A DNA stretch of 52,145 bases from Metasolibacillus meyeri (GCF_003049505.1 NZ_PYWN01000011.1:1-52145), one strand, 5' to 3'. Positions 8,129 to 22,226 are shown, counted from the stretch's first letter. The notes: a model not told the origin generated them from the sequence alone. Numbers and translations are program-made.

Positions 8129-9823
8129 ATGAAATGGTCAATTCGTAATAAAGTTAATATCGTTATTTTTACATGTATTTTATTATTAGCTGGTATTTTA
8201 GGTGGCGTCAATTATTATGTGACGAAGAAAAACTTATTAGAAAGTGCCAATGAAAAGCTAGTATCTGATGTTCAATTAAGCTATTATGCACTGGATTCTA
8301 ATATTCCTGGTGATTGGGATATTAGAGATGGAAACCTTTATAAAGGATCTATCAGCATGTTGGAAAACTACGATATTCCTGACCAAGTTGGCGAGCTAAC
8401 AAATGGTAATGTCATGTCTATTTTCCTACATGATACACGTGTCTCAACAAATATTATAGAAAATGGGGAGCGTGCATTAGGTACAAAGGTTTCGGATGCT
8501 GTGGCAGAAGTTGTACTAAATAAAAAAGAGCGCTTCCTTGGTACAGCTACTGTTTTGGGTGAGCCATTCCAAGCCGCATATGACCCTATTTTTAATAAAA
8601 ATGGCGAAGTAATCGGGATTTGGGCTGTAGCAGTTCCAACTGCCCCATATACGAAAATTGCAGCAGCATCCGCAATTGAAAATATCGTTATTTCTTTAGT
8701 CGTTGCTATTATTATTACAATTGCTATCGGCTTTATTATGCAGCGTCTCATTATTACACCAATCAATATTTTGCGTAATAACGCCAATGAATTGGCAAAT
8801 TTGAATTTAAAGGTTGATTTATTAAAAGCAAAAGGCAATGATGAAATTGCTGATTTAGCACTTGCATTTGGCAATATGAAGGAACGCTTAACAGAAACCG
8901 TAACAAATGTAGCGCAAAATGCTAATGAAATTGCGAGTTCCTCTCTTGCATTAGCCGAATCGTCGCAGCAAACAAATGAAGCTTCCAGTCAAATCGCTTC
9001 AACGATGAATGATGTAGCTGCCGGCATTACAACACAGTCAGAGCAAGCCGAGCAAATTGTAAATATGATGCGTGATACAATTAGCCAAGTGGACAGCAGC
9101 TTAATAAACGCTGAACAAAGCTTCAACAATGCGAAAGAATCAACAAATATTGCCCTTGAAGGTGAAATTGCTATTAACAAAGCGATTCAGCATTTAAGTA
9201 CGGTCACAGAAACGGTAAGCTATGCAACTGATTCGATTCAAAAGCTCGGTATGCGCTCAGAGGAAATTGGCGGTATTATTACTGTCATTACTGATATTTC
9301 AGATCAAACGAACTTATTAGCGCTAAATGCTGCTATTGAAGCTGCAAGAGCTGGTGAACATGGCAAAGGCTTTGCTGTCGTTGCATCAGAAGTGCGTATT
9401 TTAGCTGAACAATCTAAAGAGGCGGCCCAGCAAATTACGGAGCTCATTAAAGATATTCAAGCTGAAACGGCTGTAACAGTTCGCACGATGGAAAGCAATT
9501 TATCTGCGGTAGAGGAACAGGTAGTTATTATTAACCAAGGTGGAGACGCATTGAAAGTTATTGTCGAGAAAACAAGTACAACAGAGGCTGGTGTTGCTAA
9601 AATGAAAGATGCCTTTGCGAATGTCAATACGAATTCTCACAATGTTCAAGATGCCATTTATAATATTTCTGGCATTATTGAAGAATCTGCTGCTGCTTCA
9701 GAGGAAATTGCCGCAGCTTCAGAACAGCAATATGCTACAGTTGCTGAAATGGCTGAAAGTACAGCGAACTTAGCAGCAATTGCAGATCGTCTACGAGAAG
9801 AAATGAATAAATTTCAGATTTAA
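8129..9823 (+). CDS. Methyl-accepting chemotaxis protein with extracellular Cache-like domain
   Basis: A 564-residue chemoreceptor: TM1 about residues 9-28, an extracellular sensor of about 150 residues resembling a single Cache domain ([28 protein letters not shown]), TM2 about 185-208, HAMP about 209-262, then a long coiled-coil signalling domain whose hairpin tip reads [20 protein letters not shown]. No C-terminal CheR/CheB tether pentapeptide is present. It lies between the RsbW-like kinase and the STAS gene, 24 and 19 nt from its neighbours, so it is co-transcribed and probably feeds a signal to the partner switch as well as, or instead of, to CheA. Confidence 0.9.
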   Translation: MKWSIRNKVNIVIFTCILLLAGILGGVNYYVTKKNLLESANEKLVSDVQLSYYALDSNIPGDWDIRDGNLYKGSISMLENYDIPDQVGELTNGNVMSIFLHDTRVSTNIIENGERALGTKVSDAVAEVVLNKKERFLGTATVLGEPFQAAYDPIFNKNGEVIGIWAVAVPTAPYTKIAAASAIENIVISLVVAIIITIAIGFIMQRLIITPINILRNNANELANLNLKVDLLKAKGNDEIADLALAFGNMKERLTETVTNVAQNANEIASSSLALAESSQQTNEASSQIASTMNDVAAGITTQSEQAEQIVNMMRDTISQVDSSLINAEQSFNNAKESTNIALEGEIAINKAIQHLSTVTETVSYATDSIQKLGMRSEEIGGIITVITDISDQTNLLALNAAIEAARAGEHGKGFAVVASEVRILAEQSKEAAQQITELIKDIQAETAVTVRTMESNLSAVEEQVVIINQGGDALKVIVEKTSTTEAGVAKMKDAFANVNTNSHNVQDAIYNISGIIEESAAASEEIAAASEQQYATVAEMAESTANLAAIADRLREEMNKFQI

Positions 9824-9841
9824 TGGGGGGTATTAAACACG

Positions 9842-10228
9842 ATGGAACAAAAAACAGCTACAATTCAAATTGCCAAAAAGCCTAACTATATTACCATTGC
9901 CTTCACAGGAAGCCTAGAATATGGCTTAATTGAAGAAATAAAAAAACAGCTACAATCACAAAGCTTTCAAACGGAGCTTGGTTTTATTTTAGATATGAGC
10001 CGTGTGAAAAACATTGATAGTACTGGCTTTGGCATGATTGTCAATTTTGCTAAAAAAGCTTCTACACAAAGTAAAAAAATCGTTATTATCGTTGTAGATC
10101 CTTTTGTTCGCAAGCTTTTCACCATTTCGCAGTGCGATAAAATATTCCCGATTGTTGAAAATGAGACTGCTGCGTTACAAGTCATTCAAGGTAACGGGCA
10201 TACAGAGCTCTCCATAAACGAATACTAA
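9842..10228 (+). CDS. STAS-domain anti-sigma factor antagonist (RsbV/SpoIIAA-like)
   Basis: A 128-residue single STAS domain. The phosphorylation motif KNIDSTGFG places the target Ser at residue 60, preceded by a beta strand (LGFILDMSR). Role by family: unphosphorylated STAS binds the RsbW-like kinase and frees its target; the kinase at 7692 would phosphorylate Ser60 and the phosphatase at 6555 would reverse it. Last gene of the operon, followed by a hairpin terminator. An ATG with GGGGGG upstream is the start. Confidence 0.88.
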   Translation: MEQKTATIQIAKKPNYITIAFTGSLEYGLIEEIKKQLQSQSFQTELGFILDMSRVKNIDSTGFGMIVNFAKKASTQSKKIVIIVVDPFVRKLFTISQCDKIFPIVENETAALQVIQGNGHTELSINEY

Positions 10229-10235
10229 AGTAAAA

Positions 10236-10277
10236 AGCGGTCAGAAAGTAGCCTCACACGCCACTTTTCGGACCGCT
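10236..10277. terminator. Terminator between convergent operons
   Basis: Stem AGCGGTC / GACCGCT with inner AGAAAGT/ACTTTTC pairing. On the minus strand it is followed by TTTTTAC, the better tract; it can also end the plus-strand operon. One of several hairpins in the window sharing a GTC(A/T)GAAAAGT-like arm. Confidence 0.75.
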
Positions 10278-10341
10278 ATTATTGATTCTTCAAAAAGCCT
10301 TCTTATCACAATTTAAATGAACTTTCTGAAACAAACTCCCT

Positions 10342-11112
10342 TTAAAACTTCCCGCCACTGCCGCTATAAGAGTGACCGCCACTTGTTGTACCGCCACCAC
10401 CACTGCTACCTCCTCCTGAACTACTTGAGGCTTTTTTTGTTTTCGTTACAGTTGTGCGTAAATAGCGGTCATGTTTTTTCGTAATACCTGAGCCATTCGG
10501 ATTAAAATAATCACGCTCCGTTGTTGTCATCTTCCCCCCTGAGCTGTAAGCCATCAGCCCAACAATAATAGCCGCCAGTAAAAGTGCTACCCCCCATTGG
10601 AACCACCATTGAAATATAATACCGTCTGGCCCATAACTCATATAATCATGGGACTCAATGATAAATTGACTGAATGCCTCGTAATAGTCGCCAGCGGATA
10701 AGCTTGGTGTTATTTGCTCTCGAATATATGCTAAACGTCCAGCATCTAAATAAATTCGCCCTTTCTTAAAGCCTGATAAAAAAACATCGCGCTCCTGCAT
10801 ATCAATGGACATCATCACTGTATTACCATGTGGTTTATTATAACCGGGCGCTTCATTATCATAAAAATCGCCCATGTATTGCTCGATTCCTTTACCATCC
10901 GTCCCATCGACAGTTAAAATAAGAAAGGCTGTTTTATAATCCGCGCTAAGCTCCTTGGCTAAGACCTCTAGTTCCTTTTTCTCCTCTGTTGTTAAAAGGT
11001 TGGCATAATCGAAAATATATTGTGTTTGATTGGTAGATTCAGCAAATACAGAGGGCTGCCACAAAGTAACTAGTAAAATAAAAAATGCGAAACATTTTTT
11101 TAGCATACTCAT
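10342..11112 (-). CDS. TPM-domain membrane protein (YgcG-like)
   Basis: A 256-residue protein with an N-terminal signal peptide ending near AESTNQ, a TPM domain (about 30-160; FDYANLLTTEEKKELE, TAFLILTVD, DVFLSGFKKGRIYLD), a transmembrane helix at about 173-190, and a Gly/Ser-rich tail ending GGHSYSGSGGKF. TPM proteins are membrane-attached, and several have been linked to photosystem repair or remain uncharacterised; no function is shown here. Start ATG 11112 overlaps the upstream gene's stop as ATGA and has GGGGAGGG before it, so the longer in-frame extension is rejected. Expressed with the zinc-ribbon protein upstream. Confidence 0.8.
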   Translation of the reverse strand: MSMLKKCFAFFILLVTLWQPSVFAESTNQTQYIFDYANLLTTEEKKELEVLAKELSADYKTAFLILTVDGTDGKGIEQYMGDFYDNEAPGYNKPHGNTVMMSIDMQERDVFLSGFKKGRIYLDAGRLAYIREQITPSLSAGDYYEAFSQFIIESHDYMSYGPDGIIFQWWFQWGVALLLAAIIVGLMAYSSGGKMTTTERDYFNPNGSGITKKHDRYLRTTVTKTKKASSSSGGGSSGGGGTTSGGHSYSGSGGKF

Positions 11113-12137
11113 AAATAGCCCTCCCCGATCAATGTTGCAATAACTTTCAGTATAAGGAATGTGCCCGCTGCAATTCCACCAAACCAAGCAGCAGCCTTAC
11201 CTTTACTAATCGGTGGCTTCCCTACCACTTTGCCTGTATAACCGTTCATCGCAAAAATATATTCCGAGTTGTTATAATCATGGTAAATCATCCACACTGG
11301 CAACAACACATATGCACTATTCTTTTGCTTTACATCAATGTCTTTTCTTTTATAACTAACCGTACTGTAATTACTTAAGTCTGCCGAAATATACTTATCG
11401 GCATATTCTTTTACACGTTTTTCTACACGCGGTAGCATTTCTTTATCTGTATAATTATATTTTTCTGCGATATAGCCTGCTAAATAAGGTGTTTTAAAAT
11501 CCTTTAGCTCATGGAAAGGAAATGGCTCTATTTTATCCATTAATTCATCATTCATCTTCTCTGAAGCATCTGCTGGTATTTTCGAATAATTCAAGTTAAT
11601 TTCACGCATGATATCGAAGTAACTTGTTTCCGTATAATCATAATTACCTTTTGAATATGTACGTACGACTGTACCAACTGCCTTCACCTTTGCTTGACTG
11701 TTTATATCATAAAGCCAGAACGGCACGTACATCCCTGTAATCGTTTTGACGCGCTCGGACATGGCAAAATCTTTTGGCATCAACCATCCTCGGCGACACC
11801 ATTTTTTAAAAGCCTTCACCGCTTCTTTTTCGCTTATCGTAAAAGGTATGACCTTTGAAGGAGCTAATTCTCCTGATAAACGATCCGCAATGACAACCGC
11901 TGATTGACAAAAGCTACAGTTCGTTGCTGTTGTTTCTGCAAGTGTGATTAGCACAGCTCCACAATTATTACAATGGTATTCATTTGCTTCATTCTCTTCA
12001 AAGGTTGTTTTAATCAATTCCTCAGGATAGTTTTCAATCGTATCCTTTCTGCCACAGCTTTGACATGTCAATTTTCCTGTATCCGCATCGAAGTTCATAT
12101 CTCCCGCGCAGCTAGGACATGTATAATGTAAAATCAT
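11109..12137 (-). CDS. Zinc-ribbon membrane protein of unknown function
   Basis: A 342-residue protein with two zinc ribbons: CPSC (about residue 8) with CQSC (about 26), and CNNC with CSFC (about 57 and 75). The middle (about 95-300) is a beta-rich domain with MYVPFWLYDINSQAKV and LLPVWMIYHDY, and the C-terminus has one transmembrane helix (about 318-336). This is a familiar Firmicutes architecture of a TFIIB-like ribbon followed by a membrane domain. Function unknown. It overlaps the TPM gene by four nt (ATGA), so the two products probably work together at the membrane. Start has AAAGG upstream. Confidence 0.78.
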   Translation of the reverse strand: MILHYTCPSCAGDMNFDADTGKLTCQSCGRKDTIENYPEELIKTTFEENEANEYHCNNCGAVLITLAETTATNCSFCQSAVVIADRLSGELAPSKVIPFTISEKEAVKAFKKWCRRGWLMPKDFAMSERVKTITGMYVPFWLYDINSQAKVKAVGTVVRTYSKGNYDYTETSYFDIMREINLNYSKIPADASEKMNDELMDKIEPFPFHELKDFKTPYLAGYIAEKYNYTDKEMLPRVEKRVKEYADKYISADLSNYSTVSYKRKDIDVKQKNSAYVLLPVWMIYHDYNNSEYIFAMNGYTGKVVGKPPISKGKAAAWFGGIAAGTFLILKVIATLIGEGYL

Positions 12138-12220
12138 TACCTTTCCCCCCTTTAAAAATTACTTATTGTAGCCATTATAATCTATATGATCTAGAGAAAA
12201 ATAGAGGGCTGCATGAAAAA

Positions 12221-12263
12221 AGCTATCTGAATAGTGAGCTAACGCGCTACTATTCAAATAGCT
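12221..12263 (-). terminator. Terminator of dgkB
   Basis: Stem AGCTATTTGAATAG / CTATTCAGATAGCT followed by TTTTTT on the minus strand, about 45 nt after the dgkB stop. Confidence 0.88.
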
Positions 12264-12307
12264 ATTCATGTTTTTAAATTTAGTATAAATCGACTTTTAT
12301 AGCTTTA

Positions 12308-13222
12308 CTAAACTCGATCTTCCTCTCGAATTTCCTCCATTGGTACAAACACTTCAATATGCTGTTTTAAATTTTGGAACGTTGCTGGCGCATCGCCACC
12401 GTACTCTCCATCTAAATTTAAATGTACCTCATCATCAGATGTGACCGTCACCTTGCTCGCCTTACGATAAATAAGATGCGGGTCATTTAAATGCTCCCCA
12501 CGCAAAGCAAGTGAAGCAATTTTAATAAAATCTGTAATCGAGCATTCCTTCAACACCATAACAGTAAACAATCCATCGTTAATGGAAGCATCTGGCGCAA
12601 TTTTCTCAAAGCCGCCAACCGAATTTGTTAAGCCACATAAAAACATCATCGCATTGCCATCAAACACTTCATCATCTATTTCGATTTTCATATGTGTTGC
12701 TTTAATTGATGGAATCATTTCGATTCCCTTTAAGTAATAAGCAAGCTGCCCAAGCACCGTTTTCATTTTGCTCGGCACTTCATATGTCAATTCTGTAATG
12801 CGACCACCTGCTGCAATATTAATAAAATAACGATTATCATTTAATGTCCCTACGTCTACGGGCAATGTATCACCTTTTATAATAATATCAACCGCTTCGT
12901 CAATTTTACGTGGAATATGAATCGCACGTGCAAAATCATTCGTTGTCCCCATAGGAATTAAACCAAGTCGAGGACGCTTTTCAAATGGGCTAATTCCTGC
13001 TACTACTTCATTTAGTGTTCCATCACCACCGACTGCAATCACAACATCAAATTCTCGCTCAACGGCCTCTTTCGCAGCTACTCTAGCATCTCCTTCACAT
13101 GTTGTTGCATGGCAGGATGTTTCATAGCCTGCTATTTCTAATTTTTCCAATACTTCTGGTAAATGCTTTTTAAATGCCTCGCGACCAGAAGTTGGATTAT
13201 AAATGATTCGAGCTCGTTTCAT
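12308..13222 (-). CDS. dgkB: Diacylglycerol kinase DgkB
   Basis: A 304-residue soluble lipid kinase of the DAGK/YegS fold. The N-terminus MKRARIIYNPTSGRE matches the B. subtilis DgkB start, and AVGGDGTLNEV is the nucleotide-binding loop; GLIPMGTTNDFAR and NLDGEYGG follow as expected. It phosphorylates diacylglycerol, released during lipoteichoic acid synthesis, back to phosphatidic acid. The ATG at 13222 is preferred to the ATG at 13234 on spacing from AGGA and on homology. It lies between gatB and rlmCD as in Bacillus, and has its own terminator. Confidence 0.92.
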   Translation of the reverse strand: MKRARIIYNPTSGREAFKKHLPEVLEKLEIAGYETSCHATTCEGDARVAAKEAVEREFDVVIAVGGDGTLNEVVAGISPFEKRPRLGLIPMGTTNDFARAIHIPRKIDEAVDIIIKGDTLPVDVGTLNDNRYFINIAAGGRITELTYEVPSKMKTVLGQLAYYLKGIEMIPSIKATHMKIEIDDEVFDGNAMMFLCGLTNSVGGFEKIAPDASINDGLFTVMVLKECSITDFIKIASLALRGEHLNDPHLIYRKASKVTVTSDDEVHLNLDGEYGGDAPATFQNLKQHIEVFVPMEEIREEDRV

Positions 13223-13293
13223 TCTGTCAACCATCCTACAAATTCAAATTTTCTTATCTATCATTAGTAACGCTTTTGAAATACAAACGTTCC

Positions 13294-13848
13294 CTATAGG
13301 ATTGCCGAAACTCTCTTTTGGAAATCTTCATAAACATATGTCCAATATTTGCTGTCCTCGATAAATTTTTGACGCATATTTGTATACATCGCTTTTTGCG
13401 CCTCTTCAAATGATGGATCTTCTTTATCAGGCACCCCTGCACGTGCATCCATCACAAATTGCTGTAACTCTGGTGCACGTGGTCCCCATTTTCCTACGAC
13501 TTCACCAGCTCCATTTAACACTAAATAAATTGGAATTGCACGACCACCATTTGTTAAATAGCGATCGATTAAATCTGTATCTGCATCGCGCAATGTTGCA
13601 CGCACTTCTAAACCTGCTGCCTCTGCCACTTTACGCACAATTGGATTGTTGAGCATTGCATCGCCACACCAATCTTCCGTAATCGCTAAAATATGCACAT
13701 GGCTATTTTTTAATTGCTCAATAAATTCATCGTTTGGGACATTAAATTTATCGTAAATAGCGAAGCTTTCTTCTCTCAATGTCGACATCTCGTCCATATA
13801 TTGCTGAATAGAAATAGCCTCTTCAAAATATTGTTGCTCTGTTTTCAT
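13294..13848 (-). CDS. Thioredoxin-family protein
   Basis: A 184-residue protein with a thioredoxin fold: strand HVHILAITEDWCGDA carries Cys61 in a WCGD motif in place of the usual WCGPC, so only one active-site cysteine remains; the cis-Pro region is AIPIYLVL. An N-terminal helix (about 1-45) and a charged C-terminal tail extend the domain. With a single cysteine it may act in thiol exchange with bacillithiol or in a non-redox role. Start ATG has AGGAGG upstream. It stands alone between dgkB and gatB. Confidence 0.82.
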   Translation of the reverse strand: MKTEQQYFEEAISIQQYMDEMSTLREESFAIYDKFNVPNDEFIEQLKNSHVHILAITEDWCGDAMLNNPIVRKVAEAAGLEVRATLRDADTDLIDRYLTNGGRAIPIYLVLNGAGEVVGKWGPRAPELQQFVMDARAGVPDKEDPSFEEAQKAMYTNMRQKFIEDSKYWTYVYEDFQKRVSAIL

Positions 13849-13941
13849 TTTTTGTTTCCTCCTAAGTGCTTTTATTTTCTATTTTGCATCTTTTAGTAAA
13901 ATTTCACAACTAATTAATTCTACTTTTTCAAAATACAAAAT

Positions 13942-13975
13942 AGCTGCCAGGAAAGTGAAAACTTTCTCGACAGCT
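13942..13975 (-). terminator. Terminator of the gatCAB operon
   Basis: Stem AGCTG(T)C.AGAAAGT / ACTTTCC..GCAGCT located 12 nt past the gatB stop, followed on the minus strand by ATTTTGTATTTTG. Confidence 0.7.
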
Positions 13976-13987
13976 ATCATCTTTTAA

Positions 13988-15415
13988 TTAACGTTTTGCA
14001 ATCTCTTCTAATAAAATTTGATTTGTTAGTTGAGGGTTTGCTTGACCTTTAGATGCTTTCATAATTTGACCTAGCATCGCTTTAATCGCACGGTCTTTCC
14101 CTGCTTTGTAGTCTTCTACAGATTTTGGATCATTATCTAAAGCCTCTGTAACAAAGCCTAAAATAACCGCAGGATCAGAAATTTGGACTAAGCCTTTTTC
14201 TTTCACGATTTTCGCAGCATCGCCACCATTTGCTACAAGCTCTGTGAATACTTTTTTCGCAATTTTTGATGAGATTGTACCGTCTGCAATCAATTTCACC
14301 ATACCTGCTAAATTTTCTGGCGTTAATGCTGTATCTTTCAATTCTTTACTTTCTGCATTTAAGTAAGCAGATACGTCACCCATTAGCCAGTTTGCAGCTA
14401 ACTTCGCATCAGCACCCGCCGTTACAGTTGCATCAAAGAAATCCGAAATGTCTTTATTGATAACAAGTACTGCTGCATCATAAGCTGTTAAGCCTAACTC
14501 AGATTCATAGCGAGCTTTACGCGCATCTGGAAGTTCAGGAATCGAAGCTTTTATACGCTCTAACCACTCATCATCTATTGATAAACGCACTAAATCTGGC
14601 TCTGGGAAGTAACGGTAATCATCTGCGCCTTCTTTTACACGCATTAAAAGTGTTTTACCTGTTTTCTCATCAAAGCGGCGTGTTTCTTGCTCAATCTCAC
14701 CGCCAGCACGTAACACTTCTGCTTGACGTACTTCTTCATGCTCTAAACCTTTACGCACAAAGTTGAATGAGTTTAAGTTTTTCAGCTCTGCTTTTGTACC
14801 AAATTTTTCTTGCCCATATGGACGTAATGAAATGTTGGCATCACAACGTAACGAACCTTCCTCCATACGCACATCCGATACACCTGCATATTGAATGATT
14901 GCTTTTAGCTTTTCTAAGTACGCATACGCTTCATTTGGTGTGCGAATATCTGGCTCTGAAACGATTTCAACTAATGGCGTTCCTTGACGGTTAAAGTCAA
15001 CTAAAGAATAGCCATCAGCATGCGTTAATTTACCCGCATCCTCCTCCATATGAAGGCGTGTAATACCGATGCGCTTTTTGTAGCCGTCTACTTCAATTTC
15101 AATCCAGCCATTTTTTCCAATTGGCTTATCGAATTGTGAAATTTGATAAGCTTTCGGATTATCTGGGTAGAAATAGTTTTTACGGTCAAATTTTGTTTCT
15201 TGCTCGATTTCCATGTTTAATGCAAGTGCTGCACGCATTGCAAAATCAACAACGTTTTTATTTAACACAGGTAATACACCAGGATAACCTAAATCGATAA
15301 CCGATGTATTCGCATTTGGCTCCGCACCAAAATGGTTTGGTGAGCTTGAGAAAATTTTTGATTGTGTTTTTAATTCAACGTGTACTTCTAAACCGATAAT
15401 TGTTTCAAAGTTCAT
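13988..15415 (-). CDS. gatB: Asp/Glu-tRNA amidotransferase subunit B
   Basis: A 475-residue GatB, full length. It has the conserved N-terminus [27 protein letters not shown], the kinase-like core with [15 protein letters not shown], and the C-terminal YqeY-like tail domain ([18 protein letters not shown]). It phosphorylates the side chain of misacylated Glu-tRNA(Gln) or Asp-tRNA(Asn), which is then amidated with ammonia from GatA. Last gene of gatC-gatA-gatB, one nt after the gatA stop, so coupled translation is likely. Confidence 0.96.
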   Translation of the reverse strand: MNFETIIGLEVHVELKTQSKIFSSSPNHFGAEPNANTSVIDLGYPGVLPVLNKNVVDFAMRAALALNMEIEQETKFDRKNYFYPDNPKAYQISQFDKPIGKNGWIEIEVDGYKKRIGITRLHMEEDAGKLTHADGYSLVDFNRQGTPLVEIVSEPDIRTPNEAYAYLEKLKAIIQYAGVSDVRMEEGSLRCDANISLRPYGQEKFGTKAELKNLNSFNFVRKGLEHEEVRQAEVLRAGGEIEQETRRFDEKTGKTLLMRVKEGADDYRYFPEPDLVRLSIDDEWLERIKASIPELPDARKARYESELGLTAYDAAVLVINKDISDFFDATVTAGADAKLAANWLMGDVSAYLNAESKELKDTALTPENLAGMVKLIADGTISSKIAKKVFTELVANGGDAAKIVKEKGLVQISDPAVILGFVTEALDNDPKSVEDYKAGKDRAIKAMLGQIMKASKGQANPQLTNQILLEEIAKR

Positions 15416-15416
15416 C

Positions 15417-16880
15417 TTATTTTACCTCCCAAATTTGAGGTGTTTTGCTATGGAAGTCTGTCGCTTGCTCATATGCATATGCTGTGCGATAAATTGTTTC
15501 CTCATCGAAGTGCTTACCGATAATTTGTAAGCCTAATGGCAGTCCATTTTCAAAGCCACATGGAATCGAAATAGCTGGTACACCCGCTAAGTTGATTGGA
15601 ATTGTTAAAATATCGTTTGCATACATCGTCAATGGGTCGTTAACATTTTCACCAATTTTAAATGCTGGTGTTGGTGTTGTTGGCCCAATAATCACGTCAA
15701 AGTCTTCAAACACTTTGTCGTAATCTTCTTTAATCAATGTACGCACTTGTTGTGCTTTTTTATAGTAAGCATCGTATGTGCCTGCTGATAGTGAGTATGT
15801 GCCAAGCATGATACGGCGTTTTACTTCATCACCGAAGCCTTGTGCACGCGTTTCTTTATACAGCTCCATTAAATTCTTTACACCTTCAGCACGGAAACCG
15901 TAGCGAATTCCATCGAAGCGAGAAAGATTTGATGATGCCTCTGATGACGATAAAATATAATAAGCAGCTAATGCATATTTTGAATGTGGTAGTGACACTT
16001 CTTCTACTGTTGCACCTAAGCCTTTTAATACTTCTAGCGCAGCTAATACAGATTGGCGTGTTGCTTCGCCAACACCTTCACCTAAAAACTCTTTCGGCAC
16101 AGCAATACGCAAGCCTTTAATGTCACCGTTTAAAGCGGCTGCATAGTTTGGTACAGGGACATTGGCAGATGTCGAATCGTTTTCGTCCACACCTGAAATC
16201 GCCTCTAATAATAATGCATTATCGCGTACGTTACGCGTAATTGGACCGATTTGGTCAAGTGAAGATGCAAACGCTACTAAACCAAAGCGTGATACGCGAC
16301 CATATGTTGGTTTCATCCCAACAACGCCACAATAAGCTGCTGGCTGACGAATGGATCCACCTGTATCAGAGCCTAATGAGAAAGGAACTTCCCCTGCTGC
16401 CACCGATGCTGCAGACGCACCTGAAGAACCTCCTGGTACATGCTCAAGATTCCAAGGGTTTTTTGTCGCCTTGTAGTAAGAGTTTTCATTAGAAGAGCCC
16501 ATTGCAAACTCGTCCATATTTAACTTTCCTACTGTGACCATGCCTGCTTCGCGCAGTTTTTTGACAACTGTTGCATCATAAATTGGCATAAAACCTTGTA
16601 AAATTTTAGAAGCACATGTCGTTTCTAAGCCCTCTGTCACGATATTATCCTTTACACCGATTGGCAAACCGAATAATGGGCCACGCTCTATGAATGGCAC
16701 TTTATCTAATTCTGCTGATTGTGCAGTTGCTTGCTCTTTATTTAATGCTAAAAATGCTTGTACATCTCCGTCTAATGCTTCAATGCGTGCGAACGCTTCA
16801 TTTGTTAAATCAGCGATTGTTACTTCGCCTTTATGTAAGCTTTCTTGCAGCTCATGTGCTGAACGCTCAAATAACGTCAT
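15417..16880 (-). CDS. gatA: Asp/Glu-tRNA amidotransferase subunit A (amidase)
   Basis: A 487-residue amidase-signature enzyme. The Ser-cis-Ser-Lys triad is visible as Lys77 (GVKDNI), Ser152 ([10 protein letters not shown]) and Ser176 ([12 protein letters not shown]). It hydrolyses glutamine and channels ammonia to GatB for transamidation of misacylated tRNA. Start ATG with AGGAGG nine nt upstream. It lies 28 nt after gatC. Confidence 0.97.
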   Translation of the reverse strand: MTLFERSAHELQESLHKGEVTIADLTNEAFARIEALDGDVQAFLALNKEQATAQSAELDKVPFIERGPLFGLPIGVKDNIVTEGLETTCASKILQGFMPIYDATVVKKLREAGMVTVGKLNMDEFAMGSSNENSYYKATKNPWNLEHVPGGSSGASAASVAAGEVPFSLGSDTGGSIRQPAAYCGVVGMKPTYGRVSRFGLVAFASSLDQIGPITRNVRDNALLLEAISGVDENDSTSANVPVPNYAAALNGDIKGLRIAVPKEFLGEGVGEATRQSVLAALEVLKGLGATVEEVSLPHSKYALAAYYILSSSEASSNLSRFDGIRYGFRAEGVKNLMELYKETRAQGFGDEVKRRIMLGTYSLSAGTYDAYYKKAQQVRTLIKEDYDKVFEDFDVIIGPTTPTPAFKIGENVNDPLTMYANDILTIPINLAGVPAISIPCGFENGLPLGLQIIGKHFDEETIYRTAYAYEQATDFHSKTPQIWEVK

Positions 16881-16908
16881 CTGTAAAGTCCTCCTACCTT
16901 TTCATTTA

Positions 16909-17199
16909 TTAGTCTAAAATTGACGGTACTTTCACTTGTCCCGCTTCTTGTTCCTTCACATTTAGCATCATTTTTTCACGTGCTAAGCCTTGTCCAGCTA
17001 CGTCTTCACGCAGTACATTTACCAATGGTAAAACATGTGACGTTGGCTCAACATTTGTTGTATCTAACTCGTTTAGCTGCTCTGCAAAGTCAGTGATTTT
17101 CCCTAATTGTTCTGCAAACTTTTCAGCTTCTTCCTCTGTGATAGCAAGTCGTGCTAAATGAGCTACATGCTTTACTTCCTCTTTTGTTAGTTTCGCCAT
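16909..17199 (-). CDS. gatC: Asp/Glu-tRNA amidotransferase subunit C
   Basis: A 96-residue Gat[20 protein letters not shown] at the N-terminus and [14 protein letters not shown] near residue 70 are family hallmarks. It wraps around the GatA/GatB interface and stabilises the complex. First gene of the operon, with GGAGGTG upstream of its ATG. Confidence 0.96.
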   Translation of the reverse strand: MAKLTKEEVKHVAHLARLAITEEEAEKFAEQLGKITDFAEQLNELDTTNVEPTSHVLPLVNVLREDVAGQGLAREKMMLNVKEQEAGQVKVPSILD

Positions 17200-17302
17200 T
17201 ATTTACACCTCCGAATAAAGTTAACCATACGTGTTATCATAACATTTTTCATAATGAAAATCATAAGTTTGAACAAAAATAACAAAACTTCTCTTGAAAA
17301 CG

Positions 17303-17330
17303 AGCTGTCAGAAAAGCTTTTCTGACAGCT
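17303..17330. terminator. Perfect 28-bp palindrome downstream of camS
   Basis: AGCTGTCAGAAAAG followed directly by its reverse complement. It lies 60-87 nt past the camS stop, probably its terminator, although the tract after the stem on the minus strand is only CGTTTTC. Confidence 0.6.
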
Positions 17331-17389
17331 ACCCATATTTTATGTTTTCTTGTTAAAAGCTTTGTACAAAAATAGTGTAATCAATACCT

Positions 17390-18562
17390 TTATTCATAAA
17401 TATGAACAAAAGGCTTGTCGCTATCACGTTCCTTTTTAATTAACACTTCAGGGCCATTAACTGATGTAACACTTACTGTAATTGTTACATCCTTAGGTAA
17501 TTGCTTCAGCATAACATCTGTTAAATATTGTGTAAAACCAATAATTTCAGTTGTACCATAAAATTGAATAGGGATCTCTACTTCCAAATTTTGAAGCTGG
17601 TTATTTTGATAAAACCCTGTGCCAATAACACTTGTAAAATTAGAGAAATATTTATCAATCTCTTGCTTAAAGTATTGGAAACTTTTATTCGCCTCTCGAT
17701 AAATATCCGCAGGTGAGCTCATTGGGAACGTGACATATGCCTCATTAATTTTTTGCCATTCACCTAGCGCGCTTTTTCCACCATCGACAACGTTATAAGC
17801 AAAGTATGTGCCTGGTACAATTGAATTTCGAGGCTGCTGCTTATACAGCCCTATAACAATCGGTATGTCTGCAAGCTCCGAGCGCATTCTTAATCTAGCG
17901 ACAACTTCTTCAGCAATTTCTATCGCTGCAGCCTCTAGCTTTTCATTTGGAATCGGCTCCTCAAAATACTCCCCATATCTTTCTTTTTGGTAATAGTAGA
18001 CTGAATTGAGCGCAAGTCCAACTGACATGCCACTAAGTCTCACTTTATTATCATCTGTTAATGTTAAATAATTTTGCTCTACAATATGCGCTAAATAGAC
18101 AGGTGCCTCTACAGCTTTAATCGTTGCATCAAGCTCATTTCCATTCGCATCTAAGCTAGAAGGATTTAGACCTTGTAAATCATCGCGCTGATCTGTCGTT
18201 TGATTTTCACGTGCAAGCCAATAGCTCACTGTATTAGCAGATAATTGTTGACCTTCTTGAAAAAAATATTTCTCTGTATCGAAAACATTTTGTGAAATAC
18301 GCATTAAGCCATTTTCAGCTTCTTTTATATCGTATTTTGTATAAATATTAGAAACAATTAAACCTCTACTTGCACTTTCTTTATAAGGTGTGAGCGTCCT
18401 ATAATAGTTTTCACTTAATTGCCTGCTTGTAATATGTGCTGTTTCTACTTCTTCAGCATCCTCTGTCTGCTGTACAACTTCCGTATCTTGCTTGAAGGAA
18501 GGCGTACAGCCAGCTAATATAGTTGCTGCTACGAGCACCGATACCCAGCGAAATCGAGTCAT
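17390..18562 (-). CDS. camS: CamS-family sex pheromone lipoprotein (YerH)
   Basis: A 390-residue lipoprotein: signal peptide MTRFRWVSVLVAATILAGC with the lipidated Cys19, an acidic linker, then the CamS domain (for example YTKYDIKEAENGLMRIS and PVYLAHIVEQNYL). In enterococci and staphylococci the processed signal peptide gives rise to a cAD1-type pheromone; in bacilli the protein's role is unknown. It lies 16 nt downstream of ligA, as in B. subtilis, and is probably co-transcribed from pcrB-pcrA-ligA. Confidence 0.92.
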   Translation of the reverse strand: MTRFRWVSVLVAATILAGCTPSFKQDTEVVQQTEDAEEVETAHITSRQLSENYYRTLTPYKESASRGLIVSNIYTKYDIKEAENGLMRISQNVFDTEKYFFQEGQQLSANTVSYWLARENQTTDQRDDLQGLNPSSLDANGNELDATIKAVEAPVYLAHIVEQNYLTLTDDNKVRLSGMSVGLALNSVYYYQKERYGEYFEEPIPNEKLEAAAIEIAEEVVARLRMRSELADIPIVIGLYKQQPRNSIVPGTYFAYNVVDGGKSALGEWQKINEAYVTFPMSSPADIYREANKSFQYFKQEIDKYFSNFTSVIGTGFYQNNQLQNLEVEIPIQFYGTTEIIGFTQYLTDVMLKQLPKDVTITVSVTSVNGPEVLIKKERDSDKPFVHIYE

Positions 18563-18578
18563 CAGTCAAGCTCCTTTA

Positions 18579-22143
<3,565 letters not shown>

Positions 22144-22192
22144 ATATGGATAGGTAAGCCTTTGAAATCATCTTCAGCTTTTCCCCCCATTC

Positions 22193-22226
22193 ACACCGTA
22201 CATGAGGGTTTCCCCTCATACGGCGT
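22193..22226 (-). ncRNA. Domain V of group II intron B
   Basis: 34-nt hairpin: ACGCCGTATGAGG, GGAAAC loop region, CCTCATGTACGGTGT. The CGY/GUACGG pattern is typical of the catalytic core. It lies 18 nt after the stop codon of the intron protein. Confidence 0.9.

Noticed and set aside
13254-13448. Frame overlapping the thioredoxin-like gene on the same strand
   Set aside because: It is an out-of-frame shadow; the thioredoxin-like frame has the conserved motif and ribosome site.
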